Assembly (NCBI GenBank): GCA_049646245.1
Contig: JBARVL010000155.1
Coordinates: 1 to 18,296, forward strand
Length of the DNA stretch: 18,296 bases
Origin: Crinalium sp049646245
GTDB taxonomy: Bacteria; Cyanobacteriota; Cyanobacteriia; Cyanobacteriales; PCC-9333
Reading direction: 5' to 3'
The notes below the pieces were generated by a model that was given only the letters and a program-made list of their open reading frames with translations, ran no database searches and was not told the DNA's origin. Position numbers and translations under genes: made by a program. Shown here one piece after another: positions 7,914-15,746 of the stretch. Position 1 is the first letter of the stretch. Each line of letters begins with the position of its first letter.

Positions 7914-8828
7914 CTACATCCAATCGAAATCCCCTAAAATCGTTTCTAACACATCTATTGGTAAATTAAAGACGCTTTCAGGAAGAGACTTTAGAGGGTT
8001 TTCCCAAAAAAGTATTCCGCCCCTAAGTCCAGATAAGTTTCCAATACTGTCTGGTAAAAAAGTTAGCTGATTCTTCGCTATCTCTAAATTTTTTAATTGA
8101 GTCAGGTTGCCTATGCTGTCCGGTAATTCAGTTAGCTGATTGTCATTAACAATTAGCTCTTGAAGATTTTGCAGTTCACCAATACTTTCTGGTAAACAAG
8201 TTAAAAATCCCCTTTCTAGCATCAATCTTTTTAATTGATGCAATTTTCCCATTGTGTTTGGTAACTGATGTAATTGAGGATTGGCACTAATTTCTAAATA
8301 CTCTAAATTACTAAGATTGCCTATCGAATTAGGTAACGAATGTATACTTGTCGATTTAATTATTAGTTCTTTTAAAGAACTAAGCTGTCCAATACTGTCA
8401 GGTAAGCTCTCAAAATTACTAAGCGGTGTCATACATCCAATTAACTCTAGCAGCCTCAGATTTTTGAGTTTACCAATACTGTTTGGTATTGTTTTCAATT
8501 GCGGACAATCAGCAATATGTAAGCTCTCTAAACTTGTCAGATTGCCCAAACTGTCAGGGAGATATTCTAAATCGTTTAACTCAGAAATCCGAAGAGTTTT
8601 TAATTTAGATAGCTTGCCAATTGTATCCGGTATTTTTTTAATAAAAACTCTATTAAAATGTTGGTTATAAATCGTCAGTTGTTCTAAATTTGATAGGCGA
8701 CCAATAGAATTAGGAATAATGTCAGATTTGTAACACTGGGAAAAACTCAAGTCTAGGATCTTGACTTTAGCTCTAACAGCACTTTCGATTAGTGCCTCAG
8801 CTTCTTCTATAGTTTCTATATTTATCAT
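7914..8828 (-). CDS. Leucine-rich repeat protein
   Basis: A 304-residue protein made almost wholly of leucine-rich repeats. About eleven units of roughly 23 residues carry the pattern LPDSIGNLTQLKNLEIAKNQ with variants IPNSIGRLSNL, IPDTIGKLSKL, LPNTMGKLHQL and LPESIGELQNL. A short N-terminal cap (residues 1-25, with many Glu and Ala) and a short C-terminal end (DVLETILGDFDWM) frame the array. There is no signal peptide, no membrane segment and no attached kinase, GTPase (Roc-COR) or ligase domain, so it is probably a cytoplasmic binding protein. The PDSIG-type repeats resemble those of plant intracellular LRR and cyanobacterial LRR proteins. Start ATG at 8828-8826. No HIP1 octamer was noticed in the gene. 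Partner and function are unknown. Confidence 0.9.
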   Translation of the reverse strand: MINIETIEEAEALIESAVRAKVKILDLSFSQCYKSDIIPNSIGRLSNLEQLTIYNQHFNRVFIKKIPDTIGKLSKLKTLRISELNDLEYLPDSLGNLTSLESLHIADCPQLKTIPNSIGKLKNLRLLELIGCMTPLSNFESLPDSIGQLSSLKELIIKSTSIHSLPNSIGNLSNLEYLEISANPQLHQLPNTMGKLHQLKRLMLERGFLTCLPESIGELQNLQELIVNDNQLTELPDSIGNLTQLKNLEIAKNQLTFLPDSIGNLSGLRGGILFWENPLKSLPESVFNLPIDVLETILGDFDWM

Positions 8829-8911
8829 ATATTTAATTTAATGATTTGTCCAAGCTTTAGGGAAGAGAAATTAAATAAATTAACCCTGCTGTTTAAGAGG
8901 GGGGCTAGGGC

Positions 8912-9033
8912 GTGTTTTCAAACCCTTTGATTCCCCCCAGCAGAGGTTGAAAAGGGGGGATAATTTACTCAAAGTCCCCCTTTTCAAGGGGGATTTAGGG
9001 GGATCTGACTCTGACGGAGAAGTTGGAAAACAC
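8912..9033. repeat. MITE-like palindromic element between the LRR gene and its neighbour
   Basis: The ends GTGTTTTCAAAC (8912-8923) and GTTGGAAAACAC (9022-9033) are inverted copies with 11 of 12 bases matching. Inside, positions 8969-9006 share the outer parts of the 39-bp unit seen at 3350-3388 (TCAAAGTCCCCC and GGGGGATTTAGGGGGATCT) but with a different centre (TTTTCAA). A second C-run/G-run palindrome lies at about 8931-8960. No coding potential is visible. It may be a small mobile element or a nested set of dispersed repeats. Confidence 0.55.
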
Positions 9034-9071
9034 ACAGGGGATCTAAGTTTCCTGCTGGCATAAATTCTGAA

Positions 9072-9866
9072 TCAATTGGAAAATACATCTTCTTGCTGTA
9101 AATCAAATATATAATCGTAGTCAAACATTAAAGAGTTGGGATGACGAATTATAGAAAATCCAAAATTAGTCACCATTTCTGTAGTAAAAGTTACTATTAC
9201 TAGCTCGACTAACTTCTTTTGCGATATTTTGGGTTCTTGCACAAAATAATCACGCTTATCAAAAAAACCTTTTTTAGCTTTAGGTGTAACTATTCCGTTA
9301 AGCTCATGGGTATGTTGGATTGGCTTAATATAAGTACTAAAAAACTCTTCTTGATTTTTTTGAAGTTGATATAATCTCTCGTGCTGCCACCAACTCATTT
9401 TAAACAGCATTTTCAGCAATTCAAAGCCTAAGATATAATTAAAGACATTATTTCGCTCTTTGCTATCACTTACTAATCGCAATGCCGATTCTAAATATAA
9501 TTCTGGTTTCCGGCGAACATCTTGAGATGAATGAATAAAGAATTGTCTAATATAACTCCTCAAAATACCTTCACTTAAATCTGTTTGCAAATAAAATTGC
9601 TGCAAATATTCTGTAACTTTTTTTTGAGTATCTCGATCTTGAAGAGTTTTTAAAACTAAACCATCTGCGGTATATTCATCTAAAAACTCTGCTTGCATCT
9701 CGGGAGTTGATGCACACATGAGATGGCATAAAGATAAAACATAACTGCGTTGTTTCCAAGGCAAACTTTCTGCCCATTCTCTAGCTGGTGGCGGCAGTTG
9801 ATCTAGAATAGTATTTAATTTTTTACGAGAGGCAGCACTGGATTTTTTTTGTTTACTTTCAGGCAT
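9072..9866 (-). CDS. Conserved-looking protein of unknown function
   Basis: A 264-residue soluble protein that I do not recognise. The first 17 residues are basic and serine-rich (MPESKQKKSSAASRKK), followed by a proline stretch (LDQLPPPAREW). The rest appears mostly alpha-helical, with many aromatic and charged residues (for example ESLPWKQRSYVLSLCHLM and LQQFYLQTDLSEGILRSYIR). There is no signal peptide, membrane segment, cysteine cluster or nucleotide-binding motif. Normal codon pattern and length make it a real gene. Start ATG at 9866-9864. It lies upstream of the LRR gene on the same strand, with about 243 bp of repeats between them, so cotranscription is uncertain. Confidence 0.75.
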   Translation of the reverse strand: MPESKQKKSSAASRKKLNTILDQLPPPAREWAESLPWKQRSYVLSLCHLMCASTPEMQAEFLDEYTADGLVLKTLQDRDTQKKVTEYLQQFYLQTDLSEGILRSYIRQFFIHSSQDVRRKPELYLESALRLVSDSKERNNVFNYILGFELLKMLFKMSWWQHERLYQLQKNQEEFFSTYIKPIQHTHELNGIVTPKAKKGFFDKRDYFVQEPKISQKKLVELVIVTFTTEMVTNFGFSIIRHPNSLMFDYDYIFDLQQEDVFSN

Positions 9867-10168
9867 ATAAATAATATCTGCATTTAGAGTTAACTAAATA
9901 ACATAAAAATTAACTTAATTTTTAACATTCGTTGAATCTATTATTTAGCAGTTTAATTATATTTTAACGTATATGCTTAGTTGTTTTAGTTGTATGGCAG
10001 GGCTACTTCATTGTGACGAGAGAAAATTATTTGGGTGGAATTTCCTGTAGAAAAGTGGAAAAATTCGGGAACTTTCTCCCCCTGCCCCTCTGCCCCCTAA
10101 TTTTCTTTGACGACAATGAAACAGCCCTGTTCCCTGGTACGGGAGAGGTAAAACTCAAGGGCGTTTGG
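9867..10168. other. Spacer between the unknown protein and the EcsC/TerB-like gene
   Basis: 302 bp without a gene. The left part (9867-9990) is very AT-rich and probably contains the promoter of the unknown 264-residue protein. The right part is mainly the inverted-repeat element at 9997-10130. Confidence 0.6.
9997..10130. mobile_element. Possible MITE: 134-bp element with 33-bp imperfect inverted ends
   Basis: The left arm (9997-10029, GCAGGGCTACTTCATTGTGA...) and the right arm (10098-10130, ending ACAATGAAACAGCCCTGT) are inverted copies with 25 of 33 positions matching. The outer eight bases (CAGGGCT core), TTCATTGT and AGAAAATTA are the best conserved blocks. The interior holds a C-rich run (CCCCCTGCCCCTCTGCCCCC). 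No target duplication is obvious and nothing is encoded. Length and structure suit a non-autonomous element. Confidence 0.5.
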
Positions 10169-11203
10169 CTAAATATTTGTTAAAGGGCGATCGCCCTCTA
10201 CTATTTGTTCAATCTGATTCAAGTTAATATCAAACTTAGCCGCAATTTTATCAATGATCTCTTGTTCTGCGGGGGTTGTGATACCTTCAGACTGTGCGAT
10301 TCTATAACATTGAGCCAATAAAGGCATAGCATAATCAAGGGATAGTTGATTTAGTAGGCTATCTATTGGTTGAGGAGATTTAATGTTAGCAGCTATAGCC
10401 TCTAGAGATGCTGGACTAAAATTCAGCTTTTGCAACTCTGGCAAAATTTCTTCCCAAGATTTTTCGGGATGACTGGCGAGGATAGTATGAACTAAAATTT
10501 GATCCATCACAGCTTGTTGGGCGATCGCTTTCTCTAGATATTGTTCGCTGCCTTCTTTCATATCTACCAGTGCAGTTTCCGTTGTTGCTGCGTTCCCCTT
10601 GGCTTCATAAAACCGACAAGCTGCATATCCCAAGGTATATAACATTACTGCATTAGAACTTGCACCGATCGCCATCCCAGCTAACGGCAAATTCCGCAGC
10701 AAAGTTACACCAGCCTTAAGTGCGCGACTACCACCCAGCGCCAAACCAAAAATTCCTAAAACTTCCCCTTTCCTAGCTGGATCTTTCAAATCTAGTCCAT
10801 AAGCAGCAGCAATTTGATAAACCATTTCTGCTTGCAACATGGTTGTTGTAGCTAAATCCACTGCCAAAAATGCCATTGCTTGCCCTGGAACCAAGCTAGT
10901 AACTAGCCCCACGCCACTACCATACATAGCTTTTTCTACCATGATCCGATGGGCAATTTGGCTAGGTGTCTCTTGTGGATGTTCTTGCTGTAACTTTCTA
11001 ACTGTAGCTTGGGCTTTTTCTAAATCAATGCGATCGGCAGCACCCATCAACCAATCTAGCCTTAAGATACCCGTTAATCTTTTCAGGAACCAATTATCTG
11101 TTAAAAAAGAAATTGTCTGTCCTGCGTTTTGGGTAGCTTGCTCGATCGCCCCCAACATTTGTTGCGCTGCAACGGTACTCATACCAGTAGCTGTATCCAG
11201 CAT
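10169..11203 (-). CDS. EcsC-like protein with a TerB-like C-terminus
   Basis: A protein of 344 residues from ATG 11203. The middle contains glycine/alanine-rich helices (VGLVTSLVPGQAMAFLAVDL, IFGLALGGSRALKAGVTLLR, LPLAGMAIGASSNAVMLYTLG) typical of EcsC-family proteins, with amphipathic helices that may touch membranes. The last 60 residues (LDYAMPLLAQCYRIAQSEG, then AEQEIIDKIAAKFDI) look like a TerB/tellurite-resistance-type helical domain. Start choice: an upstream in-frame ATG at 11278 would overlap the previous gene by 53 bp and add 25 residues with no obvious domain match. The ATG at 11203 leaves a 22-bp gap and is preferred, but the longer form is possible. It is in the same orientation as, and close behind, the secreted-protein gene, so the two likely form an operon. 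Biochemical role unknown. Confidence 0.75.
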   Translation of the reverse strand: MLDTATGMSTVAAQQMLGAIEQATQNAGQTISFLTDNWFLKRLTGILRLDWLMGAADRIDLEKAQATVRKLQQEHPQETPSQIAHRIMVEKAMYGSGVGLVTSLVPGQAMAFLAVDLATTTMLQAEMVYQIAAAYGLDLKDPARKGEVLGIFGLALGGSRALKAGVTLLRNLPLAGMAIGASSNAVMLYTLGYAACRFYEAKGNAATTETALVDMKEGSEQYLEKAIAQQAVMDQILVHTILASHPEKSWEEILPELQKLNFSPASLEAIAANIKSPQPIDSLLNQLSLDYAMPLLAQCYRIAQSEGITTPAEQEIIDKIAAKFDINLNQIEQIVEGDRPLTNI

Positions 11204-11225
11204 GATTTTTCCGGTTTGGGTAACG

Positions 11226-11936
11226 CTATCTAGCCGCCGTAGATTGGATAATTTTGCTATCAAGCTTACGCGCTGCATCTGCGATCGACAAACTTGGCTG
11301 ATCTTCGTTCATATAAAGAACTGCTGTCAATGCTCCAACTTTTTCCCGCCGAAAAATACCCATATCCATGTTGACTGCTTGACCGATAATATTTACACCT
11401 ACTTGCAGACCAGTTGAGGTAGTCGCCAGTTTATCCATATCGGTAAGTGTTTTGTAACTTACCACTTGCACTGGTACTTGCGGGAGCAATTTTAGTTGCT
11501 GCTTGAGTTGAGCAAGCATTTGTTCTTGAACTGCTGGTTTCTGTAAATCCTGCAAACTAGCATCGAATTTAGCCTGATCTGTCTGAGTCGGAAGATTAGC
11601 TGTCACGCCGACGATCACTTGCAATGTATTTGGATTGACAAAGGCAAATACATCATCGGTTTTGATATTGGCGAGATTGAGCTTTTGTTTAAAAGCCTCT
11701 AACTGGGTAGCAATCATTGCAGCTACTTCTGGCGACAAAGGTTGAAATCCAGCAGGTAAATCTTGGACAGTTAGCTTGACACCTGGCTTGGTTTGTGTAT
11801 CTGTGGCAGCTAGTTGTACGGTAGTTGTAGAGACTTTAGCTTGACTAGCAGGTTGCGCGATCGCACCCTTAGAGTAGCTACCAGTTAAAACAATACTTGC
11901 CAATAAAGATAAAAGTAAGGGTAATTTTTTTGTCAT
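11226..11936 (-). CDS. Secreted protein of unknown function
   Basis: A 236-residue protein with a clear Sec signal peptide: MTKKLPLLLSLLASIVLTGS followed by a probable signal peptidase I site at A27 (AIA before QPA). The mature part has no cysteine and no membrane segment. It contains a helical stretch (AMIATQLEAFKQKLNLANIK), a hydrophobic strand (TLQVIVGVTANLP) and a Gln/Lys-rich helix, ending near IADAARKLDSKIIQSTAAR. I do not recognise a named family. Start ATG at 11936-11934. It precedes the EcsC/TerB-like gene on the same strand and diverges from the DUF2079 gene, with a 200-bp spacer holding both promoters. Confidence 0.75.
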   Translation of the reverse strand: MTKKLPLLLSLLASIVLTGSYSKGAIAQPASQAKVSTTTVQLAATDTQTKPGVKLTVQDLPAGFQPLSPEVAAMIATQLEAFKQKLNLANIKTDDVFAFVNPNTLQVIVGVTANLPTQTDQAKFDASLQDLQKPAVQEQMLAQLKQQLKLLPQVPVQVVSYKTLTDMDKLATTSTGLQVGVNIIGQAVNMDMGIFRREKVGALTAVLYMNEDQPSLSIADAARKLDSKIIQSTAAR

Positions 11937-12136
11937 GGGGATTTAAAAAGAAGGCAATTGATCACTTACTACTAGCATAGTTCTCTCATCCCTTGAGTTG
12001 CCACAAATAACATGAGATCCTTATAATTAGCTGCACCTCATTGAATCATCAGGGGCGATCTAGGGAAGCAAGGAAGTAGTCAACGACATTAATCCTGAAT
12101 TCTTGATTGTGAAACATCAGTAAATAATGGTAAGAA

Positions 12137-13765
12137 ATGTTATTAATTAGGCAAAAAGAACCAGCACTGAAATTAGTAATAGCAAGTGCGATCGCATTTT
12201 TTTTATTAACCTTAATCTTTGCACTGCATCGGCACTTAACCTTTTACTCTTCTTACGATCAAGGTATTTTCAACCAAGTATTTTGGAATAATCTTCACGG
12301 TCGATTCTTTCAAAGTTCCCTGTCTTCCCAGTTATCTACTAACGTCGTCCACAGTGGGGAAGTTCCAGAAGTTTATTATCACCGCTTAGGGCAACACTTT
12401 ACCCCAGCTTTATTACTTTGGCTACCAATTTATGCCTTATTTCCCTCAGCAGCAACTTTAACTGTTATCCAAGTTACCTTAGTTACCGCCGCAGGTTTAG
12501 TTTTATATCTCTTAGCCCGACAGTATCTTGAACCACCCATAGCAGCAATGATTACAGTTAGTTATTACTGTGCTAACGCTGTAATTGGTCCAACGTTATG
12601 TAACTTTCACGATCTTTGTCAAATTCCCCTATTTATCTTTACCTTACTATTAGCAATGGAAAAACGCTGGTGGTGGCTATTTTGGCTACTAGCAGTTTTA
12701 GTTTTAGCAGTCCGAGAAGATGCTGGCATAGAATTATTTGGGGTTGGGTTCTACATGATGATCAGCAAACGATTTCCTCGCGCTGGTTTAGCTGCTTGTA
12801 CACTCAGTTTAGTTTATATGATTGCCCTGACCAACCTAATTATGCCGCTATTTTCCCAAGATATTTCTCAGCGGTTTATGATCGAACAGTTTGGTCAATA
12901 TGTTGATAGCAAAGAAGCCACAACTTTAGAGATAATTTGGGGAATAATTAGTAATCCAATACGTCTATTAATAGAGCTAGTTACACCAGTTTTTAAAACA
13001 TTTAAATATTTATTTGCTCAATGGCTACCATTAGCTTTTATACCAGCAGTTGCTCCCGCTTCATGGATGATTGCTGGCTTTCCTCTGTTGAAATTATTTT
13101 TAGGTAAAGCACAATCTGCCTTATCTATTAATATTCGTTATGCCATGACAGTAGTACCAGGTTTGTTTTATGGAGCAATTATCTGGTGGTCATCCCATCC
13201 CCATTTATTTAAAAAGTTCTCATTTCGGCGCTTTTGGGTAATTTGCCTGAGTCTGTCAGTGTTTTTTACCTTTATTGCCAGCCCAAATCGCACATTTTAT
13301 TTTATCTTGCCAGATTCATATCAGCCCTTGGTCTACGTTCCTTTAACTACACAATGGCAACGGTTAAATGGTATTCAATCATTATTAGCGCAAATTCCAG
13401 CAAATGCGAGTGTTTCTGCGACAACTTATCTCATTCCTCATCTTTCCAGTCGTCGGGAAATAATTCGCCTGCCTGGGTTGCAAGTGCGTAACGATCGCGG
13501 ACAAGTTAATAATGTAGACTATATTATTGCTGATTTATGGCAATTACAGCAGTATCAAGTAGCATTCAAGGACGATCTACCAAGATTACAGGCTATAACA
13601 TCCCTAATTGACAAATTTAGCAGTAATCAAGAATACGGCATTATTAGCTTTAAAAATGGTGTAATTTTGATGCAAAAAGCTGTCGCGGATGCTCCTGCTT
13701 CCTTGTCAGCTTGGCAAGAGTTTCGTAAAGAGTTAGAACCATTATTGAAATTGCCATCTAGTTAA
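12137..13765 (+). CDS. DUF2079 polytopic membrane protein
   Basis: A 542-residue membrane protein with about ten hydrophobic segments. The first is at about 10-30, then one at about 90-128. Strong DUF2079 features are visible: the early loop YSSYDQGIFNQVFW with D41, and YYHRLGQHFTPALLLWLPIYALFP with H82 and H87, which is the typical H-F-x-P ahead of TM3. The C-terminal part (about 395-542) is more soluble and has Asp/Tyr-rich segments (NVDYIIADLWQLQQY). DUF2079 proteins resemble the membrane parts of GT-C type glycosyltransferases (polyprenyl-sugar dependent), but the reaction is not established. Start ATG at 12137; a nearby ATG at 12127 is out of frame. A GT4 gene lies 98 bp downstream on the same strand. 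Confidence 0.88.
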   Translation: MLLIRQKEPALKLVIASAIAFFLLTLIFALHRHLTFYSSYDQGIFNQVFWNNLHGRFFQSSLSSQLSTNVVHSGEVPEVYYHRLGQHFTPALLLWLPIYALFPSAATLTVIQVTLVTAAGLVLYLLARQYLEPPIAAMITVSYYCANAVIGPTLCNFHDLCQIPLFIFTLLLAMEKRWWWLFWLLAVLVLAVREDAGIELFGVGFYMMISKRFPRAGLAACTLSLVYMIALTNLIMPLFSQDISQRFMIEQFGQYVDSKEATTLEIIWGIISNPIRLLIELVTPVFKTFKYLFAQWLPLAFIPAVAPASWMIAGFPLLKLFLGKAQSALSINIRYAMTVVPGLFYGAIIWWSSHPHLFKKFSFRRFWVICLSLSVFFTFIASPNRTFYFILPDSYQPLVYVPLTTQWQRLNGIQSLLAQIPANASVSATTYLIPHLSSRREIIRLPGLQVRNDRGQVNNVDYIIADLWQLQQYQVAFKDDLPRLQAITSLIDKFSSNQEYGIISFKNGVILMQKAVADAPASLSAWQEFRKELEPLLKLPSS

Positions 13766-13863
13766 ATCATGGTTTTTCTTTCTTTCGGTGGAATTGCCTA
13801 GACTGACTTTGCCAGAATGTGTCAGTGTGTATAAATATGTAAAAGATTGGTGAAGCCTACCTG

Positions 13864-15054
13864 ATGAAGATTTTGGTACTGAGTTGGGAATTTCCACCTC
13901 GGCTTGTAGGGGGGATTGCTCGGCACGTGGCAGAGTTATATCCTGAGATGGTCAAATTGGGGCATGAAGTCCATTTGATCACTGTGGAATTCGGTCAGGC
14001 TCCGCTTTATGAGGTGGTAGAAGGCATACACATTCATCGAGTACCTGTATGGCATAGTCAAGATTTCTTCCACTGGATCGGTAACATGAATGAAAGCATG
14101 GGACGACATGGTGGTAAGTTAATTCAAGAAGAACAGCCATTTGATTTAATCCATGCCCATGATTGGTTAGTGGGTGATGCTGCGATCGCTCTTAAGCATA
14201 CTTTCAAAATCCCCCTAGTTGCTACCATCCACGCCACCGAATTTGGTCGCAATAACGGTCTTCATGGTCATACTCAACACTACGTTTGTAATAAAGAAAA
14301 GCAACTAGCTTACAATGCTTGGCGGGTTATTGTTTGTACCGACTATATGCGCCGAGAAATAGAACGAGTGCTAGAAAGTCCTTGGGATAAAATTGATGTA
14401 GTTTATAACGGTATCCGCGCTGAAAAAAAACAGCGTCATCAAGAATTTGACTATTGGAACTTCCGGCGGCGATTTGCAGCCGATGATGAGAAAATTATTT
14501 ACTATGTAGGTCGCATGACTTACGAAAAAGGTATTTCTGTCTTAATTAATGCTGCCCCAAAAGTGCTTTGGGAAATGGGTGGTAAGGCTAAACTTATTTT
14601 TATAGGTGGTGGAAATACGGATAATTGGAAGCGTCAAGCTTGGGATTTAGGGATATGGGACAAGTGCTATTTCACAGGTTTTATGTCGGATTGTGACTTA
14701 GATAAATTCCAAACAATAGCTGATTGTGCCGTATTTCCCAGTTTGTATGAACCGTTTGGAATAGTTGCATTAGAAAGCTTTGCCGCGCGTGTACCTGTAG
14801 TGGTATCTAATGCAGGTGGTTTACCAGAAGTTGTGCGACACAACAAAACAGGAATAGTTACTTATGCAAATAATGTTGATTCCTTAGCTTGGGGAATTAT
14901 CGAAGTATTAAGAAATCCCGCTTATGCCCGTTGGTTAGTTGACAATGCTTATGAAGATTTAGACCGTCGGTTTAGTTGGGCAAAATTAGCCCAGCAGACT
15001 GAGGCGGTGTATGGTAGGGTATTGCATGAGCGATCGCAAGTCGTTTGGCAGTAA
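13864..15054 (+). CDS. GT4-family glycosyltransferase
   Basis: A 396-residue glycosyltransferase with the GT-B fold. The N-terminal half opens MKILVLSWEFPPRLVGGIAR (acceptor-side GG-IARHV loop), followed by DLIHAHDWL (about 94-102). The C-terminal nucleotide-sugar half has YVGRMTYEKG (about 214-223, R217 and K222) and the E-x7-E motif EPFGIVALE (E296, E304), followed by NAGGLPEVV. All expected catalytic and sugar-nucleotide residues are present. The N-terminus resembles the glycogen-synthase-like branch of GT4, but substrate and product cannot be stated. Start ATG at 13864. It follows the DUF2079 gene and is probably in one unit with it. Its 3' part has a decayed relative at 15943-16062, and a palindrome follows its stop. 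Confidence 0.93.
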   Translation: MKILVLSWEFPPRLVGGIARHVAELYPEMVKLGHEVHLITVEFGQAPLYEVVEGIHIHRVPVWHSQDFFHWIGNMNESMGRHGGKLIQEEQPFDLIHAHDWLVGDAAIALKHTFKIPLVATIHATEFGRNNGLHGHTQHYVCNKEKQLAYNAWRVIVCTDYMRREIERVLESPWDKIDVVYNGIRAEKKQRHQEFDYWNFRRRFAADDEKIIYYVGRMTYEKGISVLINAAPKVLWEMGGKAKLIFIGGGNTDNWKRQAWDLGIWDKCYFTGFMSDCDLDKFQTIADCAVFPSLYEPFGIVALESFAARVPVVVSNAGGLPEVVRHNKTGIVTYANNVDSLAWGIIEVLRNPAYARWLVDNAYEDLDRRFSWAKLAQQTEAVYGRVLHERSQVVWQ

Positions 15055-15080
15055 CACAATTAACAATTAGCTATTTGTAG

Positions 15081-15107
15081 GTTGGGTTAAGCGCAGCGCA
15101 ACCCAAC
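15081..15107. repeat. Palindromic repeat GTTGGGTT...AACCCAAC
   Basis: Eight-base arms (15081-15088 and 15100-15107) flank AAGCGCAGCGC. GTTGGGTT/AACCCAAC palindromes are widely dispersed in cyanobacterial genomes. It sits between the convergent GT4 and toxin-remnant genes and could help terminate both. The toxin coding sequence stops 6 bp from it, so it may mark the break that removed the toxin's end. Confidence 0.65.
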
Positions 15108-15112
15108 GAGTA

Positions 15113-15430
15113 TTAATCTACAGGTAACAAGCATACAGTTGTAATATTTTCATTTAAAGCTAATTGTATTACTGACGCTTCGCCTAAATCTAAGGAATTG
15201 AGGAGTAGAGGAGAAATATTTATCGGTGCAGGTTGTTTGCGTAACCAACTTGCAGCAGTAAATTCAGTTATGGCGAAGTTATTATTACCACCTGCGAGAA
15301 GTTCCTGGCAGACTTCAAAGGGAACTAGGACTTCTTGATAAAGAGATTGTAAGATGGTTAAGTCACCCCAGGCAGCGACTAGGGCAATTAAGGGAGAGGT
15401 ATTAATTACAATTCTCTCAGGGTTAGGCAT
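15113..15430 (-). pseudogene. DUF3368/PIN-like toxin lacking its C-terminal third
   Basis: A 105-residue remnant of the DUF3368 toxin family. It keeps the N-terminal active-site strand IVINTSPLIALVAAWGDL, the EVLVPFEVCQELLAGG segment and the central acidic motif LDLGEASVIQLALNEN (D81, E84). Family members usually run to about 150-160 residues and continue with an I-D-E-type strand carrying another acidic residue, then an L-x-GT-x-G-x-L segment. Here the frame ends TVCLLPVD just where that strand should begin, and a GTTGGGTT palindrome follows. It is therefore probably inactive as a nuclease. Its ATG (15430) overlaps the antitoxin stop by 8 bp, the classical coupled layout. It could instead encode a shortened protein that still binds the antitoxin. 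Confidence 0.65.
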
Positions 15431-15677
15431 TCTCTAAGTCTGATAATAATTCGGCTTCTGTCAGGTCAATCATAGGGATACCGTAGTCTTTTAATTTGAG
15501 TAAGAATGTCACTCTGTCTACGCCAATTAAAGCGGCTGCCATGCCGGAGGAAAGGCGCTTTAGTTCAAATAGTTTGACTGCCATTGCCCATTTAGCATCA
15601 GTTTCAAATTGTTCTTTTGTTTGTTGTAAAGCGTCGGGCAAGGTTTCGGGATAGTCGATTTGAAGTTGATAAGACAT
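15423..15677 (-). CDS. UPF0175-family antitoxin
   Basis: An 84-residue protein of the UPF0175 group. It shows FETDAKWAMAVKLFELKRLS (about 24-43), SGMAAALIGVDRVTFLLKL (helix-turn-helix-like, about 44-62) and a C-terminal YGIPMIDLTEAELLSD. These proteins are small DNA-binding antitoxins paired with DUF3368 toxins; here the pair is intact at the operon level, with an 8-bp overlap. The ATG at 15677 is preferred over a longer TTG-started frame (15746), since family similarity begins at MSYQLQIDYPE. The antitoxin is complete while its toxin is truncated. Confidence 0.85.
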   Translation of the reverse strand: MSYQLQIDYPETLPDALQQTKEQFETDAKWAMAVKLFELKRLSSGMAAALIGVDRVTFLLKLKDYGIPMIDLTEAELLSDLENA

Positions 15678-15712
15678 AGGGGAATAATGATAGCGTTCTT
15701 TGGTAAGTAGCT

Positions 15713-15728
15713 CCACCTTAAAAGGCGG
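15713..15728. promoter_or_regulatory. Possible operator upstream of the toxin-antitoxin operon
   Basis: CCACCTT (15713-15719) and AAGGCGG (15722-15728) form a near-palindrome with one mismatch, 36-51 bp upstream of the antitoxin ATG. Antitoxins of this kind usually repress their own promoter through such sites. Weak evidence. Confidence 0.25.
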
Positions 15729-15746
15729 AAATATTGAACAAAACAA

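Noticed and set aside
8281..8670. Plus-strand open frame inside the LRR gene
   Set aside because: It is a shadow kept open by the repeated LRR codons on the minus strand.
10839..11417. Plus-strand 192-codon open frame across the EcsC-like and secreted-protein genes
   Set aside because: It is antisense to two genes with clear features, has cysteine-rich shadow composition and spans their junction.
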